A stretch of 64,000 bases of DNA, taken from assembly GCF_003574395.1 (NCBI RefSeq), contig NZ_QMJY01000079.1, forward strand, positions 78,358-142,357. Reading direction: 5' to 3'. How positions within the stretch are numbered: the stretch's first letter is position 1; every line of letters starts with the position of its first letter. The notes under the pieces were generated by a model that saw only the letters and a program-made list of their open reading frames with translations, did no database searches and was not told the origin of the DNA. Below, piece by piece: positions 27,932 through 37,923 of this stretch. This DNA is from Tabrizicola thermarum (GTDB taxonomy: Bacteria > Pseudomonadota > Alphaproteobacteria > Rhodobacterales > Rhodobacteraceae). Both the position numbers and the translations under genes were made by a program.

Positions 27932-28357
27932 TTACTCCGCCGCCCCTTGCGCGCGACCATGGGTCTTCCATGCCTGCGCTTCCTTCAGATATTTCCAGCC
28001 GAACGCATGGAGGCTGTCACCATGCGCTTCCCGATGCTTCAGCCGCACCTGCCCCTCGTCGAGGCTGGGCTTATGCCCCGCAGGCAACCGCCACATGACG
28101 AACTGCTCCAGCGTCCCGACGCTTTCCCGGACCGTCAGGTTCGACACGACCTGCGGGGCGCCCTCGATCTTGGTTTCCGTATTCCCGGTGCCCGGCTCGC
28201 CCGAACCTTCCATCATCCAGACGAACCCCGGCATCCGCTTGCCCAGCCCGTTCACCCGGTCGAGCGCCGCCATGAACTCGGCCACGCGCGGGTCGTCGGT
28301 GGGGGCCGGAAGGCGCCCCACGTTCAGCTCGGCCAGGTGCAGCACCGCTTCGGTCAT
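27932..28357 (-). CDS. DUF3291 domain-containing protein in nuo
   Basis: 141 residues matching the DUF3291 pattern: N-terminal [18 protein letters not shown], then [36 protein letters not shown] and a Trp-rich C-terminal part. The fold resembles dimeric alpha-beta-barrel monooxygenase-like proteins; chemistry unknown. No export signal. ATG overlaps the stop of the DUF5333 gene (ATGA) and the stop is 4 bases before nuoG, so expression follows complex I. Confidence 0.8.
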   Translation of the reverse strand: MTEAVLHLAELNVGRLPAPTDDPRVAEFMAALDRVNGLGKRMPGFVWMMEGSGEPGTGNTETKIEGAPQVVSNLTVRESVGTLEQFVMWRLPAGHKPSLDEGQVRLKHREAHGDSLHAFGWKYLKEAQAWKTHGRAQGAAE

Positions 28358-28767
28358 CTGGTCGACCTCAGCAGATAGCCGATCAGGCTGTTCTTGGCGA
28401 TTTCCTCTTCGCCGATCCGGCAATAGGCTTCCGGATTGCCGGGCTCGGCCCCGCGTTCCTTCAGCCATTGCGCGGCCAGAGCCTTGCCCTTGGCCTTCTC
28501 TTCCTTGGACCTGACCAGCGCGCGGATCTCGTCCGCCGAATAGCCCTGCTTCAGCGCATAGTCGCGCAGCTTGTTCAACTCGCCAAGCGCACGCAGCTTG
28601 CGGGCCTCGATGGTCGGGCAGTTGTCGTCGATCGCATCGCCGATGAACCCCTGGAGGAGGGTGTTGATGATCGTCGGCTCCTCGTTGATCGGCACCCGCG
28701 CCTGGGCGGACGCGGCCAGCGTGCCGGCGGCGAGGATGATCAGGGTCAGGGTCTTGAACGGGCGCAT
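28354..28767 (-). CDS. DUF5333 domain-containing secreted protein in nuo
   Basis: 137 residues. MRPFKTLTLIILAAGTLAASAQA is a classical signal peptide; the mature part is helical (TIINTLLQGFIGDAIDDNCP, then NKLRDYALKQGYSADEIRAL) and has two Cys (DNCP, AYCR). The pattern fits DUF5333, known to me only from Rhodobacteraceae. The start at 28767 follows a strong AAGGAGG. A stem-loop-bearing 134-base gap lies upstream. Periplasmic location is likely; function unknown. Confidence 0.75.
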   Translation of the reverse strand: MRPFKTLTLIILAAGTLAASAQARVPINEEPTIINTLLQGFIGDAIDDNCPTIEARKLRALGELNKLRDYALKQGYSADEIRALVRSKEEKAKGKALAAQWLKERGAEPGNPEAYCRIGEEEIAKNSLIGYLLRSTR

Positions 28768-28856
28768 GATGGCCTCCTTGGCTGCTTCCGGCAGCCGACG
28801 ACCGGCTGCTGCTCGTGCCAGGGAGATGGGGCCAAGCCCCCTTGATATGCCATGAC

Positions 28857-28885
28857 AAGCCGCCGTTCTCAGCGGTTTGTGACCG
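28857..28885. other. Stem-loop in the nuoF-nuoG gap
   Basis: ACAAGCCGC and GCGGTTTGT pair over 9 positions (one G-T) around CGTTCTCA, within the 134-base space between the small lipoprotein gene and the DUF5333 gene. It may be an mRNA processing or stability element. Confidence 0.35.
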
Positions 28886-28901
28886 GGGATGACGGGCTTT
28901 G

Positions 28902-29147
28902 TCATGCGCAGCCCCCCGGATAGACCCATTCGCCGGTGGCCGGATCATGGCGGTCGTAGATCGAGACGTTGACCTTGCCGCCGCAGGCCGCATCCGCCGC
29001 CTTGCGCGCCAGGGCCCCTTCCCACATCTGGAACGGCTGGCCGCCGTTGGTGACCCGCACAGGCTCACGCGATGCGGGAACGGTCGCAACCGTCCCCACA
29101 CAGGCCGCCTGGGCCAGGGTCACCGAAAGGGCCAGCGCCACCCGCAT
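28902..29147 (-). CDS. Small putative lipoprotein in nuo
   Basis: 81 residues. [16 protein letters not shown] gives a short signal peptide with a lipobox-like A-Q-A-A-C. The mature part has QPFQMWEGALARKAADAACG and YDRHDPATGEWVYPGGC, with two more Cys. The ATG overlaps the nuoF stop (ATGA), so it is translationally coupled to nuoF. No family recognised. Confidence 0.65.
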   Translation of the reverse strand: MRVALALSVTLAQAACVGTVATVPASREPVRVTNGGQPFQMWEGALARKAADAACGGKVNVSIYDRHDPATGEWVYPGGCA

Positions 29148-30442
29148 CACTCCGCCGCGACCGCGCTGATCCGACCGGTGCGCCGGGCCTTGATCCGGTC
29201 CTCGATCTCGTCGCGGAAGGCGCGGATCAGGCCCTGGATCGGCCAGGCCGCCGCATCGCCGAGCGCACAGATGGTGTGGCCCTCGACCTGCTTCGTCACG
29301 CTCAGAAGCATGTCGATCTCCTCGATCTCTGCCTCGCCGCGCACCAGACGGTCCATCACGCGCATCATCCAGCCGGTGCCCTCACGGCAGGGCGTGCACT
29401 GGCCGCAGGACTCATGCTTGTAGAACTTCGACAGCCGCCAGATCGCCTTGATGACGTCGGTGGACTTGTCCATCACGATCACCGCCGCCGTGCCCAGACC
29501 CGACCGCTGCTCGCGCAGCCAGTCGAAATCCATGATCGCGTCGTCGCACTGTTCCTTGGTCAGCAAGGGCACCGAGGACCCGCCGGGGATCACCGCCTTG
29601 ATGTTGTCCCAGCCGCCCCGGACCCCGCCGCAATGCCGCTCCAGCAGCTCTTTCAGCGGAATCGACATCGCCTCTTCGACGACGCAGGGTTTCATCACAT
29701 GGCCCGAGATGCCGAACAGCTTGGTCCCGGTGTTGTTCGGCCGGCCGAAGCTGGCGAACCAGTCCGCCCCCCGGCGCAGGATCGTGGGCACCACGGCGAT
29801 GCTCTCCACGTTGTTCACCGTGGTCGGGCAGCCGTAAAGGCCACTTCCCGCCGGGAAGGGCGGCTTCATCCGGGGCATGCCCTTCTTGCCCTCAAGGCTT
29901 TCCAGCAGCGCGGTTTCCTCGCCGCAGATATAGGCCCCTGCCCCGTGGTGCAGATACAGGTCGAAGTCCCAGCCCGATTTCGCGGCGTTCCTGCCCAGCA
30001 GGCCCGCGTCGTAACATTCGTCGATCGCGGCCTGCAACGCCTCGCGCTCGCGGATGTATTCGCCGCGGATGTAGATGTAACAGGTGTTCGCCCCCATCGC
30101 GAAACTCGCGATCAGGCAGCCCTCGATCAGCGTGTGCGGATCATGGCGCATGATCTCGCGGTCCTTGCAGGTGCCGGGCTCGGATTCGTCGGCGTTCACC
30201 ACCAGATAGGACGGCCGTCCGTCCGACTGTTTCGGCATGAACGACCACTTCAGCCCGGTCGGAAAGCCCGCGCCGCCCCGACCGCGCAGGCCAGAGGCCT
30301 TGACCTGCTCGATGATCGTGTCGCGCCCGCGCTTGATGATCTCGGCGGTGCCGTTCCAATGCCCGCGCTTCATCGCGCCCTTCAGGCTGCGGTCATGCAT
30401 CCCGTAGAGGTTGGTGAAAATGCGGTCCTGATCCTTCAGCAT
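29147..30442 (-). CDS. nuoF: NADH-quinone oxidoreductase subunit F
   Basis: 431-residue NADH- and FMN-binding subunit with cluster N3. FMN/NADH site: [34 protein letters not shown]3 ligands in [13 protein letters not shown] plus a distal Cys in [13 protein letters not shown]. Normal length for alphaproteobacteria. It entry-points electrons from NADH to NuoE/NuoG clusters. Its start lies 9 bases after the DUF5337 gene stop. Confidence 0.96.
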   Translation of the reverse strand: MLKDQDRIFTNLYGMHDRSLKGAMKRGHWNGTAEIIKRGRDTIIEQVKASGLRGRGGAGFPTGLKWSFMPKQSDGRPSYLVVNADESEPGTCKDREIMRHDPHTLIEGCLIASFAMGANTCYIYIRGEYIREREALQAAIDECYDAGLLGRNAAKSGWDFDLYLHHGAGAYICGEETALLESLEGKKGMPRMKPPFPAGSGLYGCPTTVNNVESIAVVPTILRRGADWFASFGRPNNTGTKLFGISGHVMKPCVVEEAMSIPLKELLERHCGGVRGGWDNIKAVIPGGSSVPLLTKEQCDDAIMDFDWLREQRSGLGTAAVIVMDKSTDVIKAIWRLSKFYKHESCGQCTPCREGTGWMMRVMDRLVRGEAEIEEIDMLLSVTKQVEGHTICALGDAAAWPIQGLIRAFRDEIEDRIKARRTGRISAVAAE

Positions 30443-30451
30443 TTGGTCTTC

Positions 30452-30682
30452 CTAACCCCGGCGTCCACGCCAGATCTGATACGTCACCACCAGGGCCCAG
30501 ACGAAGCCCGCGATGGCCAGAAGGTCGAAGAGGAACGCATAGCGCGTCTCCAACCCGAGTTGTCCGCCCAACCACTGGGCGCCCATCCACAGCCCCATCG
30601 TCGCGACCAGCACGATGGCCACAAGCCGCGCCTGACGGGCGCGCTGGACATCTGCGGGATCATCGGGACGGGGCTGCATCAT
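30452..30682 (-). CDS. DUF5337-type small membrane protein in nuo
   Basis: 76 residues with two membrane helices, LVAIVLVATMGLWMGAQWLG and YAFLFDLLAIAGFVWALVVT, and basic ends (RRARQARL-like N-terminus, YQIWRGRRG C-terminus). It fits DUF5337 as I remember it from Rhodobacteraceae nuo operons. Two adjacent ATGs (30682 and 30679) are possible starts. Position between the NuoE-like-tail protein and nuoF suggests an accessory membrane role with complex I. Confidence 0.7.
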   Translation of the reverse strand: MMQPRPDDPADVQRARQARLVAIVLVATMGLWMGAQWLGGQLGLETRYAFLFDLLAIAGFVWALVVTYQIWRGRRG

Positions 30683-30688
30683 GGGCCT

Positions 30689-31798
30689 TTAGTAATCGTT
30701 CGTCTTGGCGCGTTCCCGGAACGCCTCAAGCCCTTCGGTCACGATGATCCGGGCCTGTTCCACCCATTTGTCCCGCACGATCCGGCCCTTGAAGGTCCGC
30801 AGTTCGGCATCGACCCGGGCGACATCCTCATCCGTCCAGGCGGCGATCTGGTCGAAGTGGTAGAAGCCAAGGCCGTTGACCAGCTTCTCGATGGCCGGCC
30901 CGATGCCTTCGATCTCCTTCAGGTCGTCCGCCACTCCGCCGCGCGGCGCCGAAAGCCGCTCCAGCCCGGCAGGAGCCGCCTTCGCCGCCTTCGGCTTGGC
31001 TGTCCTGGCCTTTGCCGGGGCCTTGGCGGGGGCCTTTTCAGCCGCTTTCGGCCTGGCCTCGGCCTTCGGCTTCGGATCGGCCTTCGGCTTGGGTTCCGCC
31101 TTCGGCTTCGGGGCTGACTTCGCGGCTGCCTTCGGCTTTGCGGCACCGGCTTCGGCGGCTGCGGCCGCAAGATCGGCCTTCGTCCTGAACCCGGCTTTCG
31201 GCTCCGCGGCTGCGGCAGGGGCGGACGCAGGCGCCATGGCAGGCGACGGCGCGGGTTCAGGCGAAGGTTCGGGCGTTGGGGCGGGCCGCGCCCAGATGTC
31301 GTCCGGCAGATTGGCAAAGGTGTCGAACGGCTGAGGCTCCTCCGCGGCCTTCGGCGGCGCGGGCGGCACCGACGGCGCAGCCACCCCATGCGGCGGAATG
31401 ATCGGCGCCGGTTCGACGCGCGACAGCGGCGTCACAACGGCAGCGGGCCGCTGCGGCACGGGCGCCGAGGCATCGGGTCGCACCGGCACCGCCACCGCGA
31501 TCGAGGGCTGCGCCCCTTCAAGACCGCCAACCCGCGTCGTCCCCTCGGCCACCGAAGAGGCCGGAACGATCTTGCGCACCTGACGCTCGGTCTCGGCATC
31601 GTCGTGCCGGTTCACCTCGACGGCCAGCCGGTAGAGGATCAGCAGGACGATCAGCGCAATCGCCAGGGCAAAGACCAGAGAGGGGAACAGGTGATAATGC
31701 AGCGGAAAGCGCAGGACCACGAACGCGACGACACCGGACGCCACCACCAGCGCCCAGCCGCCCCGGCCGATCGTCGTGTCATCGGGCTCGTCGCTCAT
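30689..31798 (-). CDS. Membrane-anchored protein with NuoE-type helix-hairpin-helix tail
   Basis: 369 residues in three parts: two close N-terminal hydrophobic helices (WALVVASGVVAFVVL and FPSLVFALAIALIVLLILY), a roughly 200-residue Pro/Ala/Lys-rich low-complexity linker (KPKAEPKPKADPKPKA), and a C-terminal globular domain of about 66 residues (DDLKEIEGIGPAIEKLVNGL...). By eye about 42 of those 66 residues are identical to the C-terminal tail of NuoE encoded just upstream. GIGPAIEKL is a helix-hairpin-helix-like motif. It looks like a membrane tether carrying a copy of the NuoE tail. Function unknown. Confidence 0.75.
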   Translation of the reverse strand: MSDEPDDTTIGRGGWALVVASGVVAFVVLRFPLHYHLFPSLVFALAIALIVLLILYRLAVEVNRHDDAETERQVRKIVPASSVAEGTTRVGGLEGAQPSIAVAVPVRPDASAPVPQRPAAVVTPLSRVEPAPIIPPHGVAAPSVPPAPPKAAEEPQPFDTFANLPDDIWARPAPTPEPSPEPAPSPAMAPASAPAAAAEPKAGFRTKADLAAAAAEAGAAKPKAAAKSAPKPKAEPKPKADPKPKAEARPKAAEKAPAKAPAKARTAKPKAAKAAPAGLERLSAPRGGVADDLKEIEGIGPAIEKLVNGLGFYHFDQIAAWTDEDVARVDAELRTFKGRIVRDKWVEQARIIVTEGLEAFRERAKTNDY

Positions 31799-31863
31799 GC
31801 GTCCCTACTCCTCGTATCCGCCGGGCCCGCAGGGGACACCGGCAGAGCAATCCCTCATCAGGC

Positions 31864-32943
31864 TCATCCCCGCGCGGCCGCCTCCGCCGCCTCGACCGAT
31901 CCGCCCTCCGCCAGGATCTTCGCCTGCACGACCCACTTGTCCCGGCTCACCCGGCCCTTGAACCCTTCCAGATTCTCGTCGACCCAGGCGATCTCCTCGT
32001 CAGTCCAGGCGGCGATCTGGTCGAAATGGAAGAAACCCAGCTTGTGGCACAGCTGTTCCAGCTTGGGCCCGATCCCGAGGATCAGCTTCAGGTCATCCGG
32101 CTTGCCCTGCCGCGCGGCCTTCAGAGCCTTGGGCTTCTTTCCCACCGTCGCCACAGCCGCAGGCGCCGTTTCGGCCTTCGGCTTCGGCGCGGGCTTGGCC
32201 GCAGGCATGGGCTCGGCCTTGACCGGCTTTGCCGCCCCGCCCAGCCAGGGCGTCCGCAGCGGCACTTCGGTCCCGTCGATCCGCTTGACCGTATCCTTCA
32301 GCTCCACCGCCGCCTGCACGCTGGCGTTATGGGGGTTCCGGCCCGCCTCATGTTCCTTCAGGCTGGTCAGCCCGCCCAGGGGCTCCGAGGCATAACGCCC
32401 GTTCTGCGGCCCCGGCACCGGCACCTCGCCGTTGCGGAACCGCCCGATCAGCGCGCGCAGCTTCTCGGCCGTCAGGTCCTCGTAATAGTCCTTGCCGATC
32501 TGGGCCATCGGCGCGTTGGCACAGGCCCCCATGCACTCGACCTCTTCCCACGAGAACTTGCCGTCGGCCGACAGCGTATGCGGCGTCGGCGCGATCAGCT
32601 CTTTCGCCACCGCCACCAGCTCCTCGGCGCCGCAGATCATGCAGCTGGTCGTGCCGCAGATCTGCACATGCGCAACGCTGCCCACGGGCTGCAACTGGAA
32701 CATGAAGTAGAAGGTCGCCACTTCCAGCGCGCGGATATAGGGCATCCCCAGCATGTCGGCGACATATTCGATGGCGGGGCGGCTGAGCCATCCCTCCTGC
32801 TCCTGCGCGCGCCACAACAGCGGGATGATCGCGCTCGCCTGTCGGCCTTCGGGATATTTGGTGATCTGGGCCTTGGCCCATTCCAGATTCGCCGGGGTGA
32901 AGGCGAAGCTTTCGGGCTGGTCCTTGTGAAGACGGCGCAGCAT
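31864..32943 (-). CDS. nuoE: NADH-quinone oxidoreductase subunit E with C-terminal extension
   Basis: 359 residues, about twice E. coli NuoE (166). Residues 1-180 are the thioredoxin-fold 2Fe-2S subunit (cluster N1a): ligands in [16 protein letters not shown] and [10 protein letters not shown]. Then comes a Pro/Ala/Lys-rich linker (about 230-285) and a C-terminal helix-hairpin-helix domain ([16 protein letters not shown]...[12 protein letters not shown]) matching the one in the next gene. Such long NuoE proteins are usual in Rhodobacteraceae. It begins 3 bases after a 52-codon membrane gene. Confidence 0.93.
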   Translation of the reverse strand: MLRRLHKDQPESFAFTPANLEWAKAQITKYPEGRQASAIIPLLWRAQEQEGWLSRPAIEYVADMLGMPYIRALEVATFYFMFQLQPVGSVAHVQICGTTSCMICGAEELVAVAKELIAPTPHTLSADGKFSWEEVECMGACANAPMAQIGKDYYEDLTAEKLRALIGRFRNGEVPVPGPQNGRYASEPLGGLTSLKEHEAGRNPHNASVQAAVELKDTVKRIDGTEVPLRTPWLGGAAKPVKAEPMPAAKPAPKPKAETAPAAVATVGKKPKALKAARQGKPDDLKLILGIGPKLEQLCHKLGFFHFDQIAAWTDEEIAWVDENLEGFKGRVSRDKWVVQAKILAEGGSVEAAEAAARG

Positions 32944-32946
32944 GGC

Positions 32947-33105
32947 TCAGAAATATCCTCTGGCGAAAGTCAGGACCACGGCAGCCACGGCGCCCGAGAC
33001 GGCGCCCATGACCAGCTTGTGGCCATAGCGGGACCCAACGACCCCGGCCAGGCCCGCGGCCGCGCCCAGGATCAGGGTCCACAGATTGATCGTGACGTCC
33101 GGCAT
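32947..33105 (-). CDS. 52-residue membrane protein between nuoD and nuoE
   Basis: Small gene whose ATG overlaps the nuoD stop (ATGA) and whose TGA lies 3 bases before nuoE. The product has two hydrophobic stretches, LWTLILGAAAGLAGVVG and LVMGAVSGAVAAVVLTF, with a short basic turn (SRYGHK) between and RGYF at the end, i.e. a two-helix hairpin. Tight coupling on both sides argues that it is real. Family unknown to me; it may be an accessory subunit or assembly aid of complex I. Confidence 0.65.
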   Translation of the reverse strand: MPDVTINLWTLILGAAAGLAGVVGSRYGHKLVMGAVSGAVAAVVLTFARGYF

Positions 33106-34343
33106 CAGCGGTCGATCTCCCCGAACACGACATCCATCGTGCCGATGATGGCGCTGACGTCGGCCAACTGGTGGCCCTTGCAGATCCAGTCCATCGACTG
33201 AAGATGCAGATAGCCCGGCGCGCGAATCTTGGCCCGATAGGGCCGGTTGGTCCCGTCGGCCACCAGATAGACCCCGAACTCGCCCTTGGGCGCCTCGACC
33301 GCGGCATAGACCTCGCCCGCAGGCACATGGAACCCTTCGGTGTACAGCTTGAAGTGGTGGATCAGCGCCTCCATCGAGGTCTTCATCTCGGCCCGTTTCG
33401 GCGGAGCGATCTTGCCGCGCGCCAGCACGTCGCCCTTCTCCACCCGCAGCTTGGCGCAGGCCTGCCGGATGATGCTGGTCGATTCCCGCATCTCGGCCAT
33501 GCGGCAGAGATAGCGGTCATAGCAGTCGCCGTTCTTGCCAACCGGGATCTTGAAGTCGAACTCGTCGTAGCACTCATAGGGCTGGGCACGGCGCAGGTCC
33601 CAGGCCAGACCCGACCCGCGCACCATCACGCCGGAATAGCCCCAGGCCAGCGCATCCGCCTCGGTCACCACGCCGATATCGGCATTGCGCTGCTTGAAGA
33701 TGCGGTTCTCGGTCAGAAGCCCGTCGATATCGTCCAGCACCTTGGGGAAAGCCTCGGCCCAGGCGTCGATGTCGTCGATCAGCTGCGGCGTCAGGTCCTG
33801 ATGCACCCCGCCGGGGCGGAAATAGGCCGCATGCAGCCGTGCCCCGCAGGCGCGTTCGTAGAAGACCATCAGCTTCTCGCGTTCCTCGAAGCCCCAGAGC
33901 GGCGGGGTCAGCGCGCCCACGTCCATCGCCTGCGTGGTCACGTTCAGAAGGTGGTTCAGCACCCGCCCGATCTCGCAGAACAGCACCCGGATCAGGCTGG
34001 CGCGGCGCGGCACCACCGTGCCGGTCAGCCGCTCGATCGCCAGACACCAGGCATGTTCCTGGTTCATCGGCGCCACATAGTCCAGCCGGTCGAAATAGGG
34101 CAGGTTCTGCAGGTAGGTGCGGCTTTCCATCAGCTTCTCGGTGCCGCGATGCAAGAGACCGATATGCGGATCGCAGCGTTCGACGATCTCGCCGTCCAGC
34201 TCCAAGACCAGCCGCAAGACGCCATGCGCCGCCGGGTGTTGCGGGCCGAAGTTGATGTTGAAGTTGCGGATGCGCTGCTCGCCGGTCTCGAAATCCTTCG
34301 AGCCGTCGTCGTAGGTGTTCACGCGGATGTCGCCGTCCATCAT
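33105..34343 (-). CDS. nuoD: NADH-quinone oxidoreductase subunit D
   Basis: 412-residue 49-kDa subunit lining the quinone site, derived from NiFe-hydrogenase large subunit but without metal-binding Cys. Typical pieces: [20 protein letters not shown] (quinone His), [31 protein letters not shown] and PSFVNLQ-like end replaced by [22 protein letters not shown]. Start at 34343 overlaps the nuoC stop (ATGATG); a Met one codon later is an alternative. Confidence 0.95.
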   Translation of the reverse strand: MMDGDIRVNTYDDGSKDFETGEQRIRNFNINFGPQHPAAHGVLRLVLELDGEIVERCDPHIGLLHRGTEKLMESRTYLQNLPYFDRLDYVAPMNQEHAWCLAIERLTGTVVPRRASLIRVLFCEIGRVLNHLLNVTTQAMDVGALTPPLWGFEEREKLMVFYERACGARLHAAYFRPGGVHQDLTPQLIDDIDAWAEAFPKVLDDIDGLLTENRIFKQRNADIGVVTEADALAWGYSGVMVRGSGLAWDLRRAQPYECYDEFDFKIPVGKNGDCYDRYLCRMAEMRESTSIIRQACAKLRVEKGDVLARGKIAPPKRAEMKTSMEALIHHFKLYTEGFHVPAGEVYAAVEAPKGEFGVYLVADGTNRPYRAKIRAPGYLHLQSMDWICKGHQLADVSAIIGTMDVVFGEIDR

Positions 34344-34942
34344 TTTGCGGCCTTCTGATCGCCCGGAAGGATATAGTCCGCCCCTTCCCAAGGGCTCATG
34401 AAATCGAACTGCCGGTATTCCTGCACCAGCTTCACCGGCTCGTAGACGACGCGCTTCAGCGCCTCGTCATAGCGCACCTCGGTGTAACCCGTGGTCGGAA
34501 AGTCCTTGCGCAGCGGATAGCCCCGGAAGCCGTAGTCGGTCAGGATGCGCCGCAGGTCCGGGTGGCCCGAGAACAGGATGCCGAACATGTCGAACACTTC
34601 CCGCTCGAACCAGTTGGCGCTGGGGTGCAGGTCGGTGATCGACGGCACCATCTCCTCCTCGCGCACGGCGACCTTCACGCGGATGCGCTGGTTCCGGTAC
34701 ATCGACAGGAAGTGATAGACCATGTCGAACCGCTGCGCGCGCTCGGGGTGATCGACCGCCGTGATGTCCACCAGAGTGGAGAACCGGCAGGAGGCATCGT
34801 CGCGCAGGAATTCCACCAGCGCCTCGAGGTTCGCCAGATTCGCCACCACGGTCAATTCGCCGAAGGCGATGGTGGTCGAGACGACAGCCTCGGGCTGCTT
34901 CAGCTCGATATAGCCGGCAAGTTCGGTCAGGGCTTCGGACAT
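34340..34942 (-). CDS. nuoC: NADH-quinone oxidoreductase subunit C
   Basis: 200-residue 30-kDa subunit of the connecting module. Signature region: [18 protein letters not shown], then [20 protein letters not shown] and [18 protein letters not shown] (the ERE.DMFGI and GxxLRKD motifs of the family). It is separate from NuoD, unlike the fused NuoCD of E. coli. Five bases separate it from nuoB. Confidence 0.96.
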   Translation of the reverse strand: MSEALTELAGYIELKQPEAVVSTTIAFGELTVVANLANLEALVEFLRDDASCRFSTLVDITAVDHPERAQRFDMVYHFLSMYRNQRIRVKVAVREEEMVPSITDLHPSANWFEREVFDMFGILFSGHPDLRRILTDYGFRGYPLRKDFPTTGYTEVRYDEALKRVVYEPVKLVQEYRQFDFMSPWEGADYILPGDQKAAK

Positions 34943-34947
34943 GGGGC

Positions 34948-35837
<890 letters not shown>

Positions 35838-35907
35838 GAGGGGCTCCTTGGCTAGCTGGCGGCGCGCGCAGGACGGACGCGCTGCGTCGCCCGCCTGTCT
35901 CCCCGCC

Positions 35908-35936
35908 CGTTTACTCTGCACCCTTGCCGGGGTCAA
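35908..35936 (-). promoter_or_regulatory. Candidate promoter of the nuo operon
   Basis: Minus-strand TTGACC (35931-35936), 17 bases, TAAACG (35908-35913). The predicted leader is about 65 bases. The rest of the 247-base gap up to the divergent secreted-protein gene shows no clear operator. Confidence 0.5.
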
Positions 35937-36084
35937 CCGAAGGCGGGCGAGAATCCGGGGTGCGAAGGGGCGGAAAATCAGTCCGCCCAGAGCTTTCGTC
36001 GCGGCAGGGTCAGGCGGGTTCACCTTACCTTGACCCCCGCCGCGAACCGGCCTTTCCTGGCGCCGAACAGAAAGGACCCGAACC

Positions 36085-36492
36085 ATGCGTCTTGCCCTGA
36101 TCCTTGCCCTTGCCGCCGGCACCGCCTCGGCCCAGACCTGCCGGATCGACATCGGCGCGGTCGAGGCCCGCATCGCCGATCTGGAACCGCACTACGGCAT
36201 GGTCCTGTCGGACATCGGCTGCGAAAACCCGACCAACCCCGCCCATGTGCTGATGTGCGATGCGGCAGAGGATCCGCAGGCGGTGATCTGGCGCATGGGG
36301 CGGCTCGACGACCTCGCCTGGGTCCATGCGGTCGAGAATGCCACCGGCCAGGAGGTGGACAAGACGGACCCACCGCGCGACGAGGATTTCATCGCCCGCC
36401 GCGACGCCTGCACCGACGAGAGCTGCCTCTGCGCCGCGCTGATCCAGCACACCAACGACAGCCTCGGCGGCACCTCGCCCTACCCGCAGTGA
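36085..36492 (+). CDS. Putative periplasmic protein of unknown function
   Basis: 135 residues. [16 protein letters not shown] is a signal peptide ending at AQT. The mature protein has six Cys (TCRI, IGCEN, LMCDA, DACTD, SCLCA), which suggests disulfides. No family recognised. AAAGGA lies 7 bases before the ATG, and a weak promoter pair (TTGACC at 36030-36035, TTTCCT at 36053-36058) precedes it. It is divergent from nuo and is followed by mosaic repeat copy 3. Confidence 0.7.
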   Translation: MRLALILALAAGTASAQTCRIDIGAVEARIADLEPHYGMVLSDIGCENPTNPAHVLMCDAAEDPQAVIWRMGRLDDLAWVHAVENATGQEVDKTDPPRDEDFIARRDACTDESCLCAALIQHTNDSLGGTSPYPQ

Positions 36493-36510
36493 GGGGCTGC
36501 CTTCAGAAGG

Positions 36511-36614
36511 AGCGCTGGCGCGCAAGCCTTTCGTCTCGTCGTCGGGCTTCGCCTCCTCCTCGGGCGATGGGGGCGCTGCCCCCAAACCCCAGGAGTATTT
36601 GGAAAAAGAGCAAG
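36511..36614 (-). repeat. Intergenic mosaic repeat, copy 3
   Basis: Minus-strand CTTGCTCTTTTTCCAAATA then CTCCTGGGG, a GGGGGCAGCGCCCCC hairpin, then GAGGAGGAGGCGAAGCCCGA and CGACGAGACGAAAGGCTTGCG. It begins 2 bases after the stop of the 24-codon gene. Same long form as copies 7 and 8. Confidence 0.85.
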
Positions 36615-36616
36615 GA

Positions 36617-36691
36617 TCAGCGGGTCACGGGGTGAAAGCGGCAGGCCGCGCACCAGCGGTCTGGCTGGCCGGGCCGGACGAAACAGCCCAT
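36617..36691 (-). CDS. 24-residue CxxC mini-protein, candidate
   Basis: A 25-codon frame whose ATG shares one base with the stop of the DegT-family gene (TGATG) and which ends 2 bases before a mosaic repeat that elsewhere starts just after the last stop of an operon. The peptide is MGCFVRPGQP followed by DRWCAACRFHPVTR, with Cys3, Cys14, Cys17 and His20: a possible small metal or redox site. No family known. Evidence is position and residue pattern only. Confidence 0.4.
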   Translation of the reverse strand: MGCFVRPGQPDRWCAACRFHPVTR

Positions 36692-37923
36692 CAGTCCGCG
36701 ACGGGAGCCGCCACCGACCCTAGCGCCTCGGCCCTTGCGGCTGCGGCCGCCTCTTCGGTCAGGATGCGCGCGATCCGGGCCACGTCCTCGACCGTGAACG
36801 TCAGCGGCAGGCGCATGTCGATCAGCCCCGCCAGCACCCGGTCGGTCTGCGGCAGGGGCGCAGGGTTGGCATACTGCCAGTGCGCATAGCGGCTGGTGAA
36901 GCCCGCCGGTTCCGCCGCCCCGAACCACTTCAGCTCCACCCCCCGCGCCGCCGCCCCCGCGACGAAAGCCGCCACCCGCTCGGGCTCCCAGCCCGGCAGC
37001 AGGAACTGAAAGCTCGATCCCATGTAGTCCTCATGCTGCGGCCTGGGGATCAGTTTCACCCCCGGCGCGCCCGCAAGCCCCGCCTCCAGCCCCTGATAGA
37101 GCGCCCGCCACCGCGCCCGGCGGTCCTCCAGCATCCCGATCTGCGGCCGCAGGATCGCCGCGCGCAGGTTGTCCATCCGGGACGACACGTTGGGCACCTC
37201 CAGCTTCAGCGGCTCGAACACCTCCGGCGGGGGCGCCGCGCGGTGCCGGGCATAGAGCATGTAGGACCCCGACAACAGCACCGCCCGCGCGGCAAGCTCG
37301 GCGTCATCGGTCACCAGAAACCCGCCCTCGCCACTGTTCATGTGCTTGTAGGTCTGCGTCGAATAGCAGCCGATCGCCCCGTGCCGCCCCGAGGGCACGC
37401 CCTTCCACTTCGCCCCCATCGTATGCGCGCAATCCTCGATCACCCGGACGCCCAGCCGATCACACAACGCCGTCAGCGCGTCCATGTCGCAGACATGGCC
37501 CCGCATGTGGCTCAAAAGCAGCACCTTCGACCCCGTGGCCCCGGCCATCGCCTCCAGATGCGCCAGATCGATGGTCAGATCCTCCGTCACCTCGACAAGG
37601 ACCGGCACCGCCCCGATCGACGCGATCGCCCCCGGCACCGGGGCCAGCGTGAAGGCATTGGACAGCACCGGCTCTCCCGGCCTTACCTGCAACGCCCGCA
37701 GGGCGCAGGCCATCGCCGCCCCGCCCGAGGCGAGCGCAAGGCAGTATTTCGCCCCCAGATAGGCCGCGAACTCCTCCTCCAGCAGCGCGGTTTCCGCCAC
37801 TTCCCCCGGTGCCGTGTTGTAACGGTGCAACCGCCCGTGCCGCAGGACCGCCAGCGCGGCCTCGATCCCGGCCTCGGGGATCGGCTCCTGCTGGGTGAAA
37901 CTTCCGGTGAAACGTTCGGTCAT
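36691..37923 (-). CDS. DegT/DnrJ/EryC1/StrS-family aminotransferase
   Basis: 410-residue PLP enzyme of the sugar-aminotransferase family. Visible: VLSNAFTLAPVPGAIASIGA (cofactor-binding segment), VIEDCAHTMGAKWKGVPSG (Asp for the pyridine N), and CYSTQTYKHMNSGEGGFLVT with the Schiff-base Lys in the YKH position. Family members usually aminate NDP-keto sugars for surface glycans or antibiotics, but no sugar genes lie here. Its ATG overlaps the stop of the MFS gene by 4 bases. The partner pump suggests a made-and-exported small molecule, or simple chance; substrate unknown. Confidence 0.88.
   Translation of the reverse strand: MTERFTGSFTQQEPIPEAGIEAALAVLRHGRLHRYNTAPGEVAETALLEEEFAAYLGAKYCLALASGGAAMACALRALQVRPGEPVLSNAFTLAPVPGAIASIGAVPVLVEVTEDLTIDLAHLEAMAGATGSKVLLLSHMRGHVCDMDALTALCDRLGVRVIEDCAHTMGAKWKGVPSGRHGAIGCYSTQTYKHMNSGEGGFLVTDDAELAARAVLLSGSYMLYARHRAAPPPEVFEPLKLEVPNVSSRMDNLRAAILRPQIGMLEDRRARWRALYQGLEAGLAGAPGVKLIPRPQHEDYMGSSFQFLLPGWEPERVAAFVAGAAARGVELKWFGAAEPAGFTSRYAHWQYANPAPLPQTDRVLAGLIDMRLPLTFTVEDVARIARILTEEAAAAARAEALGSVAAPVAD

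Noticed and set aside
28902..29147. Lipoprotein gene as a toxin or bacteriocin
   Set aside because: Small, Cys-containing and exported, but it is locked by overlap to nuoF and lacks any immunity partner or leader-peptidase motif.
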